NCBI GenBank assembly: GCA_047627915.1
Contig: JBLHTZ010000021.1
Coordinates: 1-38,418 of the forward strand
DNA length: 38,418 nt
From: NORP294 sp047627915
Lineage (GTDB): Bacteria > Bacteroidota > Bacteroidia > Flavobacteriales_E > Vicingaceae
Reading direction: 5' to 3'
Shown: positions 9,944 to 18,918 of the stretch, in pieces
How positions within the stretch are numbered: the stretch's first letter is position 1
How the letters are laid out: the number at the start of each line of letters is the position of its first letter
Translations under genes and position numbers: made by a program
The notes under the pieces: model-generated
Seen by the model: only the letters and a program-made list of their open reading frames with translations
Told to the model about the DNA's origin: nothing
The model's database searches: none

Positions 9944-11758
9944 ATGAAGACAAACAAGCTCTTAATTCTTGTACTTTTTGTATTTAGTTTGTTATTGTAC
10001 TTTAACACTCTACAACATGAATATGTTCTTGATGATTCCATCGCCATTAAAGAAAACTTCGTTGTGAAAAAAGGTTGGGAAGGTATACCCACAATCTGGA
10101 AAACGCATTATCACTATGGTTTTGGATACCAACAAGCGTCTATATTTCGACCATTAAGCTTAACGCTTTTTGCGATTCAATGGGAGTTAGCCCCTGACCA
10201 GCCACATTTTGCGCACCTAACGAATGTTTTACTATTTAGTGTTTTATCTGTACTTATTTTCATCTTACTCCTTCAATTATTTGGTCAGTCCAATTGGTTA
10301 CTCGCATTTCTTACCTCACTGCTTTTTATAGCTCACCCCATCCACACAGAGGTAGTAGCAAACATAAAAAGCGCTGATGATCTGATTGTTTTTAACCTTT
10401 GCATCGGAGCTTACCTCCTATTGATAAAATACTTGTCCAATCAAAGATTTTATTACTTAGTACTCAGTATTTTCTTCGTTGGCCTTTCCTACTTTGCAAA
10501 AGAAAGCACCTTGACACTGGTTATTACCATCCCATTCATGTTAGTTTTACTTCTTGATGTACCCTGGTTCAGAGCATTAAAAATAAGTTCCCTCTATCTA
10601 ATTCCTACCGCCATTTACGTTATTGCTCGCACCAAGGTCCTTGGTGGAGTAAATACTTCAGAGATTGCTGAACTAGATAATGTTCTAGTTGCTGCACCTA
10701 ATTTTATCATAAAAACATCTACCGCATTAAAAATTATGGGTTTATACTTCTATAAACTTGTAATTCCTCATCCTTTGATGAACGATTACAGTATGAGTCA
10801 GATTGAACTGAATGGACTTGAAAACCCATACACTTGGTTGAGCTTGTTCCTGTATAGTAGCTTAATTTTCCTAGTAGTCAAATGTTGGAAAACCAATAAA
10901 ATCTTGACTTTTGGTAGTGTATTCTTTTTGATCAATTTTTCGTTGTACACAAACCTGCTCTTAACCATCGGCACAGCATTTGGAGAACGCTTACTCTTTA
11001 TTCCTTCCCTCGGGTTTTCGATCTGCTCTGCCTATCTCTTAATTCGATTCTTCAGTAAAAAGTCAGTTTTATTGTCGTTTAAAAATCAATCAAAGTTAAT
11101 TGCCATTAGTGTGGTAATAGTAGGTTTGTATGCCTTTAAAACTGTGGATCGAAATAAAGATTGGAAAGATAATTTTACGCTATACAGCACTGACGTTGAA
11201 AACTGTAGTAAAAGTGCTCGCTGTCAATATCACCATGGACTTGCAGTGATGAAAAATGAAGCAATGACTGCTAAAACATTAGAAGAAAAAAATTACTTCT
11301 TGCAAAAGGCAATTACAGCATTTGAAAAGGCAATAACCATACACCCTAACTATTCTGAAGCATATGCTGATGTTGGTTTAGCTTATTTCAGAATGAATGA
11401 TTTCAAGAAAGCAGAAAGAAATTATTTAAAAGCAACACAGTTAAATCCTGCAAATGCCACCGCACTCTCCAACCTTGGAAGTTTATATTTTAACACACAG
11501 CGCTATCAAGAAGCGAAAAGCATTTACGAGCGAGCGCTTCGAATTAACCCTAACCACATTGATGGACTAGCCAATTACGCTTCTACCCTAGGCACTTTAG
11601 GTGATTACGAAGGAGCGTTACGTTTTTTTAAAAAAGCAATTGCCCTAAACCCGGGTGAACCGAATTATTACCAAATGGTTGGTGTAACTTATCAAAATTT
11701 GGGTAAAAAAACAGAAGCTCAAAAGTATTTCCAACTGGCTAAAAGACTTCGAAACTGA
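9944..11758 (+). CDS. TMTC/DUF1736-like polytopic membrane protein with C-terminal TPR repeats
   Basis: This is a 604-residue protein counted from the ATG at 9944. An in-frame TTG at 9926 would add six polar residues ahead of the first membrane helix and looks less likely. Residues 1-420 hold many membrane helices. A conserved acidic pair sits after the first helix (YVLDD, D30-D31), followed by SIFRPLSLTLFAIQW and HPIHTEVVANIKSADDL, features of GT-C type glycosyltransferases of the TMTC group. From about residue 440 there are four TPRs (e.g. AYADVGLAYFRMNDFKKAE, ALSNLGSLYFNTQRYQEAK). TMTC proteins in animals are O-mannosyltransferases. In bacteria the substrate is unknown, so sugar transfer to an exported protein is an inference. 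The stop overlaps the next start by one base. Confidence 0.8.
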   Translation: MKTNKLLILVLFVFSLLLYFNTLQHEYVLDDSIAIKENFVVKKGWEGIPTIWKTHYHYGFGYQQASIFRPLSLTLFAIQWELAPDQPHFAHLTNVLLFSVLSVLIFILLLQLFGQSNWLLAFLTSLLFIAHPIHTEVVANIKSADDLIVFNLCIGAYLLLIKYLSNQRFYYLVLSIFFVGLSYFAKESTLTLVITIPFMLVLLLDVPWFRALKISSLYLIPTAIYVIARTKVLGGVNTSEIAELDNVLVAAPNFIIKTSTALKIMGLYFYKLVIPHPLMNDYSMSQIELNGLENPYTWLSLFLYSSLIFLVVKCWKTNKILTFGSVFFLINFSLYTNLLLTIGTAFGERLLFIPSLGFSICSAYLLIRFFSKKSVLLSFKNQSKLIAISVVIVGLYAFKTVDRNKDWKDNFTLYSTDVENCSKSARCQYHHGLAVMKNEAMTAKTLEEKNYFLQKAITAFEKAITIHPNYSEAYADVGLAYFRMNDFKKAERNYLKATQLNPANATALSNLGSLYFNTQRYQEAKSIYERALRINPNHIDGLANYASTLGTLGDYEGALRFFKKAIALNPGEPNYYQMVGVTYQNLGKKTEAQKYFQLAKRLRN

Positions 11759-12279
11759 TGAATATTAGGGCCCAACTTCTTGTCGAGCACTCTAAAAGGA
11801 ATACAGAACGCATCCGTAAATTCATTGGAAATGATGAGCCAAAGCTAGCTATTCTTATGGAGTACTTTTTTAAAAATGAATTTCAAGTCAGTCAAAGAGC
11901 GGTAATGGTAGTGTCTGATGTTTTTGATCACTCGCCTGAACTAATTACACCTTTTACTCACAGATTAATTGAGAATTTAATTCAAGGCCCATACCATGTG
12001 GCTATAAAAAGAAGTACGATTCGAATTTTACAGTTTATTGAAATTCCTGAAGAAAAAATTTCAGCATTATTTGACCACTGCCTTAACAACGTTGTTAGTG
12101 TAGAAGAACCCATTGCAATTAAAGCTTTTAGCATGATAGTTTTGTTGAATATTTGTGAATCTTTTCCGGAATTAAAACATGAAGTAATTCCCGTGCTAGA
12201 AATAGAGCTTGAACGAAATAAAAGTGCAGGTGTTATTAATCGAGGAAAAAAGATACTAAAAGCATTGCTAAAACTATAA
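11758..12279 (+). CDS. Hypothetical protein with HEAT-like helical repeats
   Basis: This 173-residue protein has no signal peptide and no membrane segment, so it should be cytoplasmic. Its pattern of paired amphipathic helices (e.g. KLAILMEYFFKNEFQVSQRA, then AIKRSTIRILQFIEIP and AIKAFSMIVLLNICESFPEL) looks like HEAT/ARM repeats. I do not recognise a specific family. The ATG overlaps the TGA of the TMTC-like gene by one base (CTGATG), which suggests translational coupling and perhaps a shared function. Confidence 0.7.
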   Translation: MNIRAQLLVEHSKRNTERIRKFIGNDEPKLAILMEYFFKNEFQVSQRAVMVVSDVFDHSPELITPFTHRLIENLIQGPYHVAIKRSTIRILQFIEIPEEKISALFDHCLNNVVSVEEPIAIKAFSMIVLLNICESFPELKHEVIPVLEIELERNKSAGVINRGKKILKALLKL

Positions 12280-12321
12280 ATCTAGAAGAATTATAAATGA
12301 TCTACAGTATGTACTTTTACC

Positions 12322-14847
12322 ATGGGTATGATGAAATTTAAAGTTGTCTTCTTTTCAATTGCAATGTTTCTTGGTTGTTTTACAATTAAAGCTCAAGGTT
12401 ATTGGGAGCATTACGATGTAAATAGCGGACTTTCGCAAAATCAATTGACAGGAGTAATAATTGAGAATGAGGCCAATATTTGGTTGTTGTCGGATTTCGA
12501 GCTATCAAAGTTCAATGCTGTGACCAAACAATTTGGGCCTATCTGGAATTCAAGTAATTCTAACTTAGTCGGCCAAAACTATCAAAACCTTATAGAAGCA
12601 AACGGGCTAATATGGTTTTCTCATGACAATGGCCTAACGGCTATAGATAGTGGAATATTCACCAACTATAATTCTTCAAACGGACTACTAAGCAACGACA
12701 TAAGAGACCTGACGGTTGACACTAGCGGAAATTTATGGATTGCTAGTCCACAAGGTGTTTCCCATTTTAACGGCACTCAGTTTGTTCACGATACATCAGT
12801 TGTAGCTTACCACATAGCAATTGACGATTCAAACAGGGTTTTTATTGTTAACCGAAGGTTTAACATTATTTTCAACAACAACGGACCGTTTTTAACACAT
12901 CAAGTATATGACGGCAGCAGCTGGACAACTCCGGCTGTTTCAGGTTTAGGGACTTTTCCAGTTGGACTCTTAAATGTGGAATTCCATCAAACGACAGAAG
13001 GTATCTTTGTCGTCACCAAAGATTACAGTGGTGGAATTTATAAATTAAGCTATCCTTTTCACTTTGATAGTATCCCTTTCACCTACGCCAAACACCAACA
13101 AAACTCAACCAGACCTTTTAGAATCAACAACATTCACATTGACCAAGGTGGTAGAAAATGGATCATCAGCGACCAAGATTTAGTTCTATTTTCTACAATA
13201 GATAGCAGCCTGAGTCCGCATCATATGAATCCAGAAGTTGACAAATATCCCAACAACTTATTTGGAAAAGAGATTATTACAAGTAAAGGTCGTCTTACAT
13301 TTTTCGCTTGCAACAATGGTATTTCTTTAGGTTACGACATCCAACAACCATCAGATGTAACCAAAGAGCTCAATAGCAATTTAATCCGCACTAGTATTTC
13401 TAGTCTTGGCCCTTTGTTTCATGATTTAGATAATAGAAATGCGCTTTTTGAATTTCCTAGTGGAAACGGCACTCATGGTATTTATCAAGCTCAATTCATT
13501 CATACCCATAAGAAATCGAATCAGAATTTTTATGAAACCAACTTGGTCAATCTTTTCGAACGCACACACGAAATCGGACCGGTGAGTAACAAGTCTTTGG
13601 TAGATCGAGAATGGGTAATTCGAATAACCAAATCTGAAATTGATCAACACATTGCTAGCGTTAACAATAGAGGTTATAGTTCCCCTGCTAATATTAAAAA
13701 TTGGCCTACATCAGGAAATTCAGCCTTTGGAATTGGAGTAGATTTAGCTCCTTTTGTTGACGTGGATAACGACGGATGCTATAATCCTGACATTGGAGAT
13801 TACCCTTACATTAAAGGAGATGAAGCGTTATTTTGGATTAATCACATCGACCAATTCGAGTACCACGGAATGTTATACGCTTATAATGATTCGACAAATT
13901 TCGATTTACAGCGAACTGTTTTTGTAGACTACACCATTATTAACAGAGATACTTCCAAATACGATTCAGTCCGTTTTGGAATGTACGTAGATTTCGATTT
14001 AGGCAATCCAAGCGATGATTACCTTGGTGCCGATACTGCTTTGAATGGATTTTATGTGTACAATTCTGATTCATTTGATGAAGGAGGTAATGGTTTTGGT
14101 AATAATCCCCCTGCTGTAGGCGTTCGTTTCTTAAGTGAAGATTTAGATGGATTTGTAAGCTATTCCAATGGAAACAGCTACAACGGAACACCTCGAACTT
14201 CTCAAGACATGTATAATTATTTACAAGGTAAGTGGAAAGATGGTTTACCCATCACAAGTAGTGGAAATGGAAGAAATTCTGGCGGGGCAAATACCTCAAT
14301 TATGTTTACTGGAAATCCTTCTACTAGGACAGGATGGACAGAGCTAGGTCCTCCTGGGCAACTAGTTGGTGACAGAAGAGGAATTGGAAGTATACCCTAT
14401 TTTGGATTAAACCTTGGTGAAAAGAAAACGATTTCTCTCGCCATTAGCTATGGGGTCAATCCTTCCTCGAATGCAATTGCTGCTGCAGTTCCCCCCCTGC
14501 AAAGTACTTGGAATCTTGCAAAGCAACAATGGGATAGCTCTAACACTGTTTTACCGAGTTATGTCGCACAAGGATGTACTTTACTTACAGCTATTTCCCA
14601 AGTTGAATTTGAACAAGTTGCGGATTTTAAGATGTTCCCTAATCCAAGTTCAGGAATACTCAACATCGAAACCGATGGTTTGCCTGTGAATAGTAATCTA
14701 AGAGTATTTAGTAGTAATGGTCGTTTACTATTTGAAGCGATAACGAATGGCCACAGGATGCAGTTCAACTTTGCCGATTTACCACAAGGAATGTATTTTG
14801 TGCAATGCGGTGAATTGAGTAAAAAGTTAATTCTACTTAAAGACTAG
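12322..14847 (+). CDS. Secreted propeller-containing protein with T9SS type A sorting domain
   Basis: This is an 841-residue exported protein. The signal peptide ends near residue 25 (MMKFKVVFFSIAMFLGCFTIKAQ). Residues about 28-340 resemble two-component-regulator-type propeller repeats (LSQNQLTGVIIENEANIWLL; LLSNDIRDLTVDTSGNLWIA). The middle part carries a Ca-binding-like DVDNDGCYNPDIGDYPYIKGD stretch around residue 480 and beta-rich sequence common in Bacteroidota secreted proteins. Residues about 770-841 form a type A sorting domain: FKMFPNPSSGILNIE at its start, LPQGMYFVQ near its end, then KKLILLKD at the C-terminus. Export by the T9SS with cleavage of this domain is expected from family knowledge. 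Ligand and activity are unknown. Confidence 0.83.
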   Translation: MGMMKFKVVFFSIAMFLGCFTIKAQGYWEHYDVNSGLSQNQLTGVIIENEANIWLLSDFELSKFNAVTKQFGPIWNSSNSNLVGQNYQNLIEANGLIWFSHDNGLTAIDSGIFTNYNSSNGLLSNDIRDLTVDTSGNLWIASPQGVSHFNGTQFVHDTSVVAYHIAIDDSNRVFIVNRRFNIIFNNNGPFLTHQVYDGSSWTTPAVSGLGTFPVGLLNVEFHQTTEGIFVVTKDYSGGIYKLSYPFHFDSIPFTYAKHQQNSTRPFRINNIHIDQGGRKWIISDQDLVLFSTIDSSLSPHHMNPEVDKYPNNLFGKEIITSKGRLTFFACNNGISLGYDIQQPSDVTKELNSNLIRTSISSLGPLFHDLDNRNALFEFPSGNGTHGIYQAQFIHTHKKSNQNFYETNLVNLFERTHEIGPVSNKSLVDREWVIRITKSEIDQHIASVNNRGYSSPANIKNWPTSGNSAFGIGVDLAPFVDVDNDGCYNPDIGDYPYIKGDEALFWINHIDQFEYHGMLYAYNDSTNFDLQRTVFVDYTIINRDTSKYDSVRFGMYVDFDLGNPSDDYLGADTALNGFYVYNSDSFDEGGNGFGNNPPAVGVRFLSEDLDGFVSYSNGNSYNGTPRTSQDMYNYLQGKWKDGLPITSSGNGRNSGGANTSIMFTGNPSTRTGWTELGPPGQLVGDRRGIGSIPYFGLNLGEKKTISLAISYGVNPSSNAIAAAVPPLQSTWNLAKQQWDSSNTVLPSYVAQGCTLLTAISQVEFEQVADFKMFPNPSSGILNIETDGLPVNSNLRVFSSNGRLLFEAITNGHRMQFNFADLPQGMYFVQCGELSKKLILLKD

Positions 14848-14853
14848 AATGTA

Positions 14854-15407
14854 ATGGTAACTGCTCCTTACCTATTTAAATCTGCTCGACTGGGATTTAG
14901 GACTTGGGAAGAAACAGACATAAAAGACGTTATAGTTATGAATGCTGATCCAGTTGTATGCGCTATTTCCCAGCTGCATTAAGCTCAAAAGAAAGCATGC
15001 AAAGCATGGAAAAGCAAATCGCAAAGTATATTAAGAAGGGCTATTGTTACTTTGCTGTTGACGAATTAAGTAGTGGGAAGTTGAGAGGGATGATTGGCAT
15101 TTCAGATAAAGATTTTGAAGCTTCATGTACTCCCTATATAGATATAGGTTGGCCAATAGCTACAACGTTTTGGAATAAAGGATATGCCGCTGAGGGCGCT
15201 AAATGGTGTTTGAAATTTGCATTTGAAGAATTAAAGTTAGATCGTATTGTTTCCATTGCACCTAGAATAAACACCAGTTCAATTCAAGTAATGAAGAAAA
15301 TTGGAATGACCAAACTACTAGACTTAAAGCATCCAGAACTATTAGACTATAAAAGTTTGGCAAATTGAGTTTGCTATGAAATCAAAACTGTGGAGGTTAC
15401 TCACTAA
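14854..15407 (+). pseudogene. GNAT-family N-acetyltransferase (RimJ/RimL-like), disabled by a frameshift and a nonsense codon
   Basis: The reading frame opens at an ATG at 14854, six bases after the preceding gene, with a typical GNAT start (FKSARLGFRTWEETDIKD, then VMNADPVV). It then runs into a TAA at 14980-14982. The rest of the domain continues in another frame from 14958 (MRYFPAAL...), so V-V plus M-R-Y-F-P is restored by adding one base near 14955-14957. The body has DIGWPIATTFWNKGYAAEGAKW (acetyl-CoA-binding region) and SIQVMKKIGM. A TGA at 15366-15368 interrupts the C-terminus; past it the same frame reads VCYEIK, the expected family ending, before a TAA at 15405-15407. Two independent lesions argue for a real pseudogene rather than one sequencing error. 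Before decay it probably acetylated an N-terminal amine or small substrate. Confidence 0.82.
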
Positions 15408-15487
15408 CTTGTTATAAAAAAGTTAACGGAGGTTAAGAACCCGAATTCCTACAAGGAAAAACATATTTTAGCAGCCAAATTTCAATT

Positions 15488-16069
15488 ATGAAACGATTGT
15501 CAGTTTTTTGTGCGTCATCAGAAGGTAATCATTCCATTTACATGGAGAAAGCTTTTGAAGTAGGCGCTACTTTAGCTAAAAACAATATAGGTGTAGTGTA
15601 TGGTGGTGCTTCAGTCGGTTGTATGGGAGCAGTTGCAAAAGGAGCCTTATCTGAAGGCGGTGAAGTAATTGGTGTACTTCCTCAATTCTTAAACAAAAGA
15701 GAAATTGCAGCGTTGGATCTAACGGAATTAATTACGGTTGATTCGATGCATGAGAGGAAGCTTAAAATGAATCAATTGAGCGATGGTAACATTACCATTC
15801 CAGGTGGGTTTGGAACTTTTGAAGAACTATTTGAAATGGCAACTTGGGGACAGCTAGGTCTGCACCGTAATCCAACTGCTATCCTAAATGTAAACGGCTA
15901 TTATGATCATTTAATAGCTCAAATGGAACATATGGTAAATGAAGGATTACTGAAAAAAGAACATTTTGATACGCTCGTAATCGAAAATGAAATTGATCTA
16001 TTAATTCAAAAAATGAAAAATTACGCTCCACCAGAATTGGAAAGGTGGTTAACAGAAAAAACTACTTAA
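15488..16069 (+). CDS. LOG/TIGR00730 family nucleotide 5'-monophosphate phosphoribohydrolase
   Basis: This is a 193-residue cytoplasmic Rossmann-fold protein. It carries the two LOG signature motifs: MHERK (87-91) and PGGFGTFEE (105-113). The glycine-rich VVYGGASVGCMGAVA is at 37-51. Length and motifs fit the 'lonely guy' family, which removes ribose 5-phosphate from nucleoside 5'-monophosphates. In plants this activates cytokinins. In bacteria it may serve nucleotide salvage or cleaning. An AT-rich TATTTTAG sits about 20 bases upstream as a possible -7 box (one mismatch to consensus). The stop overlaps the start of the following outer-membrane protein gene by one base, an unusual partner for this enzyme. 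Confidence 0.9.
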   Translation: MKRLSVFCASSEGNHSIYMEKAFEVGATLAKNNIGVVYGGASVGCMGAVAKGALSEGGEVIGVLPQFLNKREIAALDLTELITVDSMHERKLKMNQLSDGNITIPGGFGTFEELFEMATWGQLGLHRNPTAILNVNGYYDHLIAQMEHMVNEGLLKKEHFDTLVIENEIDLLIQKMKNYAPPELERWLTEKTT

Positions 16070-18786
16070 TGCGCTACATACTTACTACTACCCTATTTTT
16101 CATTTTTACAAGTCTATCTGCTCAATTCTCAATTAGTGGCTATTTAGTAGATGAAAAAAATGAAGGAATGCCTTTTGCGTCCGTCGTATTGCTCAATAAA
16201 AGTGATTCCGCTATTGTAGCTTTCGGACTCTCTAACAACCAAGGAAAATATTTAATGGATGTGAAAGCGTCAGGAGATTACCTTTTACAATATTCCTTCG
16301 TCGGTTATAAAACAGTCTACAAACCATTGGTTACTGATTGGAAAGAAGATGAAATCATTATAAAAAATACAACACTGAAAGTAAGCAACGTGGAGTTGGG
16401 AGAAGTGCAAGTAACAGCCGACCGAATTCCCATGAAAATGAAAGGAGATACTATTGAATATGATGCCTCAGCTTTTAAAGTAGCGGAAGGTTCGGATGTT
16501 GAAAAATTACTTTCGCGCATGCCCGGTATTGAAATAGATAAAGACGGAAACGTTACTGCGTACGGCAAGAAAGTCGAGAAAATAATGGTTGATGGCAAAG
16601 AGTTTTTCGGTGATGATCCAAAAATGGCTACCAAAAATTTAGAAGCTAAAGCAATAGACAAGGTTGAAGTGCTGGATAAAAAATCAAAAGAGGCAGAATT
16701 TACAGGTGTAGATGATGGCGAAGAGACCAAAACTATTAACCTTACTTTAAAGGAAGAATTTAAGAAAGGATCTTTTGGAAGAGTCAAAGCAGGAGCTGGA
16801 ACAGAGGAAACCTACAAAGGCAAAATAAATTACAACCGATTTAACAAAAAGACTCAAATGAGTGTTATTGGAAATGGTAATAACATTAATGAACAACCTT
16901 TCTCTTGGAAAGAATTCAATGAGTTTGCGCCAGGCAACGATTGGAATTCAGACCTCATTCAAGGAATTGGAGGAAACGAAGGAATCAACAATGCCTTATC
17001 TATGGGTATTAATGCAAATCACGAGTTCAGTAAAAAGTTTGAAGTTCAAGGTTTTTATTACCTCACTCAAAATAATGGCGAACTAAGCAAGATTGTAAAT
17101 ACTGAAAACTTTGCTCGGAGTCAAACTTTTAAAACAGATCAAGAGATTAACAACAATGAAGACAAGTTGAATCATTCGTTTAACGTGAAGGCAGATTGGC
17201 GACCAGATAGTATGACAGAAATAAACATTTGGTCGAACCTGTTTTTAAATAACGAGCGCTACAATAATAGCAACAGAACGGTTTTCACTCCAAGTAATGA
17301 AACCACTGACTTTACCGTAAACAATAACGATAACGACGTTCAAAAGTCAAGTACTTATAATAGCCTTACTTACAAGAGAAAATTTGACAAAGACAGGAGA
17401 AATGTGAATGTCTATTTAAACCATTACGGCTTGAATCAAGAAAATACTACAAAAATCAACAATGAACTTTTTGGAACTGCTATTGATCAACGACAAGAAT
17501 ATGATCAAACACAGTCGAGATGGAGAGGTGGAATAAGTTACACTGAACCTTTAGACAGTTTTTGGGTAATTACAATAGGGTATGCGAATGAACATGAAAA
17601 GCAAGAGCCCAAAAGAGATTTTTTTAACCTCAGTCTAGACGGAAGTGAAGCTACATTTGATGACAGTTTGAGTTCCTCTTTCGAAAGAATTGCAATTGAG
17701 AACAGCGGGAGCTTAACGTTTAGAAGAAATAAGAATAAAAGCAATTTCTCTTTCGGATCTTCTTTCAACCAAACGCAACTTCAAGTAACCAACATCGACC
17801 GTGATTTTCAATACTTACTGCCATTTGCTTCTTACAGAATTCGATTGAAAGGTTCCCAAAGTTTGAATTTTCGATATTCTACCAGAACCCAGTTACCAAA
17901 CCTAGAGCAAATGGTAACCATTCCTGACAATACAAATACCAACCGATTATTTATTGGGAACCCTGATTTGGTTCCTACTTACAACCATCAATTCAATTTT
18001 AATTATTGGACCTATGATCCCGTTCAGCAAATGAATATCTACACTGGAGCTTCATTTACCGTTTCAAACAATAGAATCTTGAATCAAGTAACTGTAAATA
18101 AAGATTTCACAACTGTAGTAACACCTCAAAATTCAGGCTTTTACCAAGGTGCTAATTTCTATGGAGGCATTAATAAACCAATTAAAAAATTGAAAATAAA
18201 AATTGGCTTAAACCCGAACGCTAATTTCGACCGCAGTGATGTTTTCTTGAGCACAGAAGAGTCTCAAGGACAAGTAACAGAAGAAACTGAAGTTTTTTCA
18301 GCAAACTACTCTACCAGAGTAAGCATTGAGCGGTTGAAAAAAGAAAAGTGGAATGTAAAAGTTGGGGTTACTTTAAGTTATAACGACAGAAAATATGAAG
18401 CCAACAGCAACTTCAACCAGACCATTCGAAACTACAGTTGGTTTGGTGAAGGAGAATATGAAATTGGCAAAACCATGCTTTTCAAAATTGACTACTCTTA
18501 CAACCGCTTTGCTTCTACCCGATTTGTACGTGAACAAGATTTCCATTTAGTTGGCGCTAGCTTTAGAAAGTCGTTTAACGATGACAATTGGGCTATCAAT
18601 TTAATTGCGAACGATATTTTAAATGAAAACATTGGTGTGCAGAGAAGTGGCGACATCAATACAATTTACCAAGCAAACTACAACACGAGAGCCCAATTTT
18701 TTATGCTGATGTTGGAGAAGAAGATTGGTAAAAAAGTAACGGACCCAAATCGTAAGGAAGGCAACAGATGGTATTACTCAGATTAA
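16069..18786 (+). CDS. Outer-membrane beta-barrel protein, TonB-receptor-like, with N-terminal carboxypeptidase-regulatory domain
   Basis: This is a 905-residue protein when started at the ATG at 16069, which gives a signal peptide (MRYILTTTLFFIFTSLSAQ). A GTG at 16045 in frame would put eight polar residues before it. Residues about 20-105 form a CarboxypepD_reg-like domain (ISGYLVDEKNEGMPFASVVL). Residues about 110-230 form a plug-like domain with LSRMPGIEIDKDGNVTAYGK and VDGKEFFGDDPKMATKNL. The remainder is a long beta-barrel with many Asn/aromatic strands, ending NRWYYSD. This is the outer membrane beta-barrel group widespread in Bacteroidota. I see no clear TonB box, so active uptake is only inferred and the substrate is unknown. 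It is coupled to the LOG gene by a one-base overlap. Confidence 0.85.
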   Translation: MRYILTTTLFFIFTSLSAQFSISGYLVDEKNEGMPFASVVLLNKSDSAIVAFGLSNNQGKYLMDVKASGDYLLQYSFVGYKTVYKPLVTDWKEDEIIIKNTTLKVSNVELGEVQVTADRIPMKMKGDTIEYDASAFKVAEGSDVEKLLSRMPGIEIDKDGNVTAYGKKVEKIMVDGKEFFGDDPKMATKNLEAKAIDKVEVLDKKSKEAEFTGVDDGEETKTINLTLKEEFKKGSFGRVKAGAGTEETYKGKINYNRFNKKTQMSVIGNGNNINEQPFSWKEFNEFAPGNDWNSDLIQGIGGNEGINNALSMGINANHEFSKKFEVQGFYYLTQNNGELSKIVNTENFARSQTFKTDQEINNNEDKLNHSFNVKADWRPDSMTEINIWSNLFLNNERYNNSNRTVFTPSNETTDFTVNNNDNDVQKSSTYNSLTYKRKFDKDRRNVNVYLNHYGLNQENTTKINNELFGTAIDQRQEYDQTQSRWRGGISYTEPLDSFWVITIGYANEHEKQEPKRDFFNLSLDGSEATFDDSLSSSFERIAIENSGSLTFRRNKNKSNFSFGSSFNQTQLQVTNIDRDFQYLLPFASYRIRLKGSQSLNFRYSTRTQLPNLEQMVTIPDNTNTNRLFIGNPDLVPTYNHQFNFNYWTYDPVQQMNIYTGASFTVSNNRILNQVTVNKDFTTVVTPQNSGFYQGANFYGGINKPIKKLKIKIGLNPNANFDRSDVFLSTEESQGQVTEETEVFSANYSTRVSIERLKKEKWNVKVGVTLSYNDRKYEANSNFNQTIRNYSWFGEGEYEIGKTMLFKIDYSYNRFASTRFVREQDFHLVGASFRKSFNDDNWAINLIANDILNENIGVQRSGDINTIYQANYNTRAQFFMLMLEKKIGKKVTDPNRKEGNRWYYSD

Positions 18787-18918
18787 ATCCCAACTGAGTG
18801 TACTATTATTAGCCCTCCGCAAAACAAGACACGTATCAGAAGCTCCAGTTTAGAAGAATTTATGGATACGTTTAACCCAGAAACTCAGAAGAGTTATTTA
18901 AATTGATAGGAAGATATT

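Noticed and set aside
16317..16787. 156-codon open frame on the minus strand
   Set aside because: It is antisense to the regulatory/plug region of the outer-membrane barrel gene. The Ser/Phe-rich product has no recognisable feature.
18787..18906. 39 in-frame codons after the stop of the outer-membrane barrel gene, ending ...ETQKSYLN
   Set aside because: A stop-readthrough or decayed tail is possible, but the barrel ends normally at NRWYYSD and an open run of this length can occur by chance.
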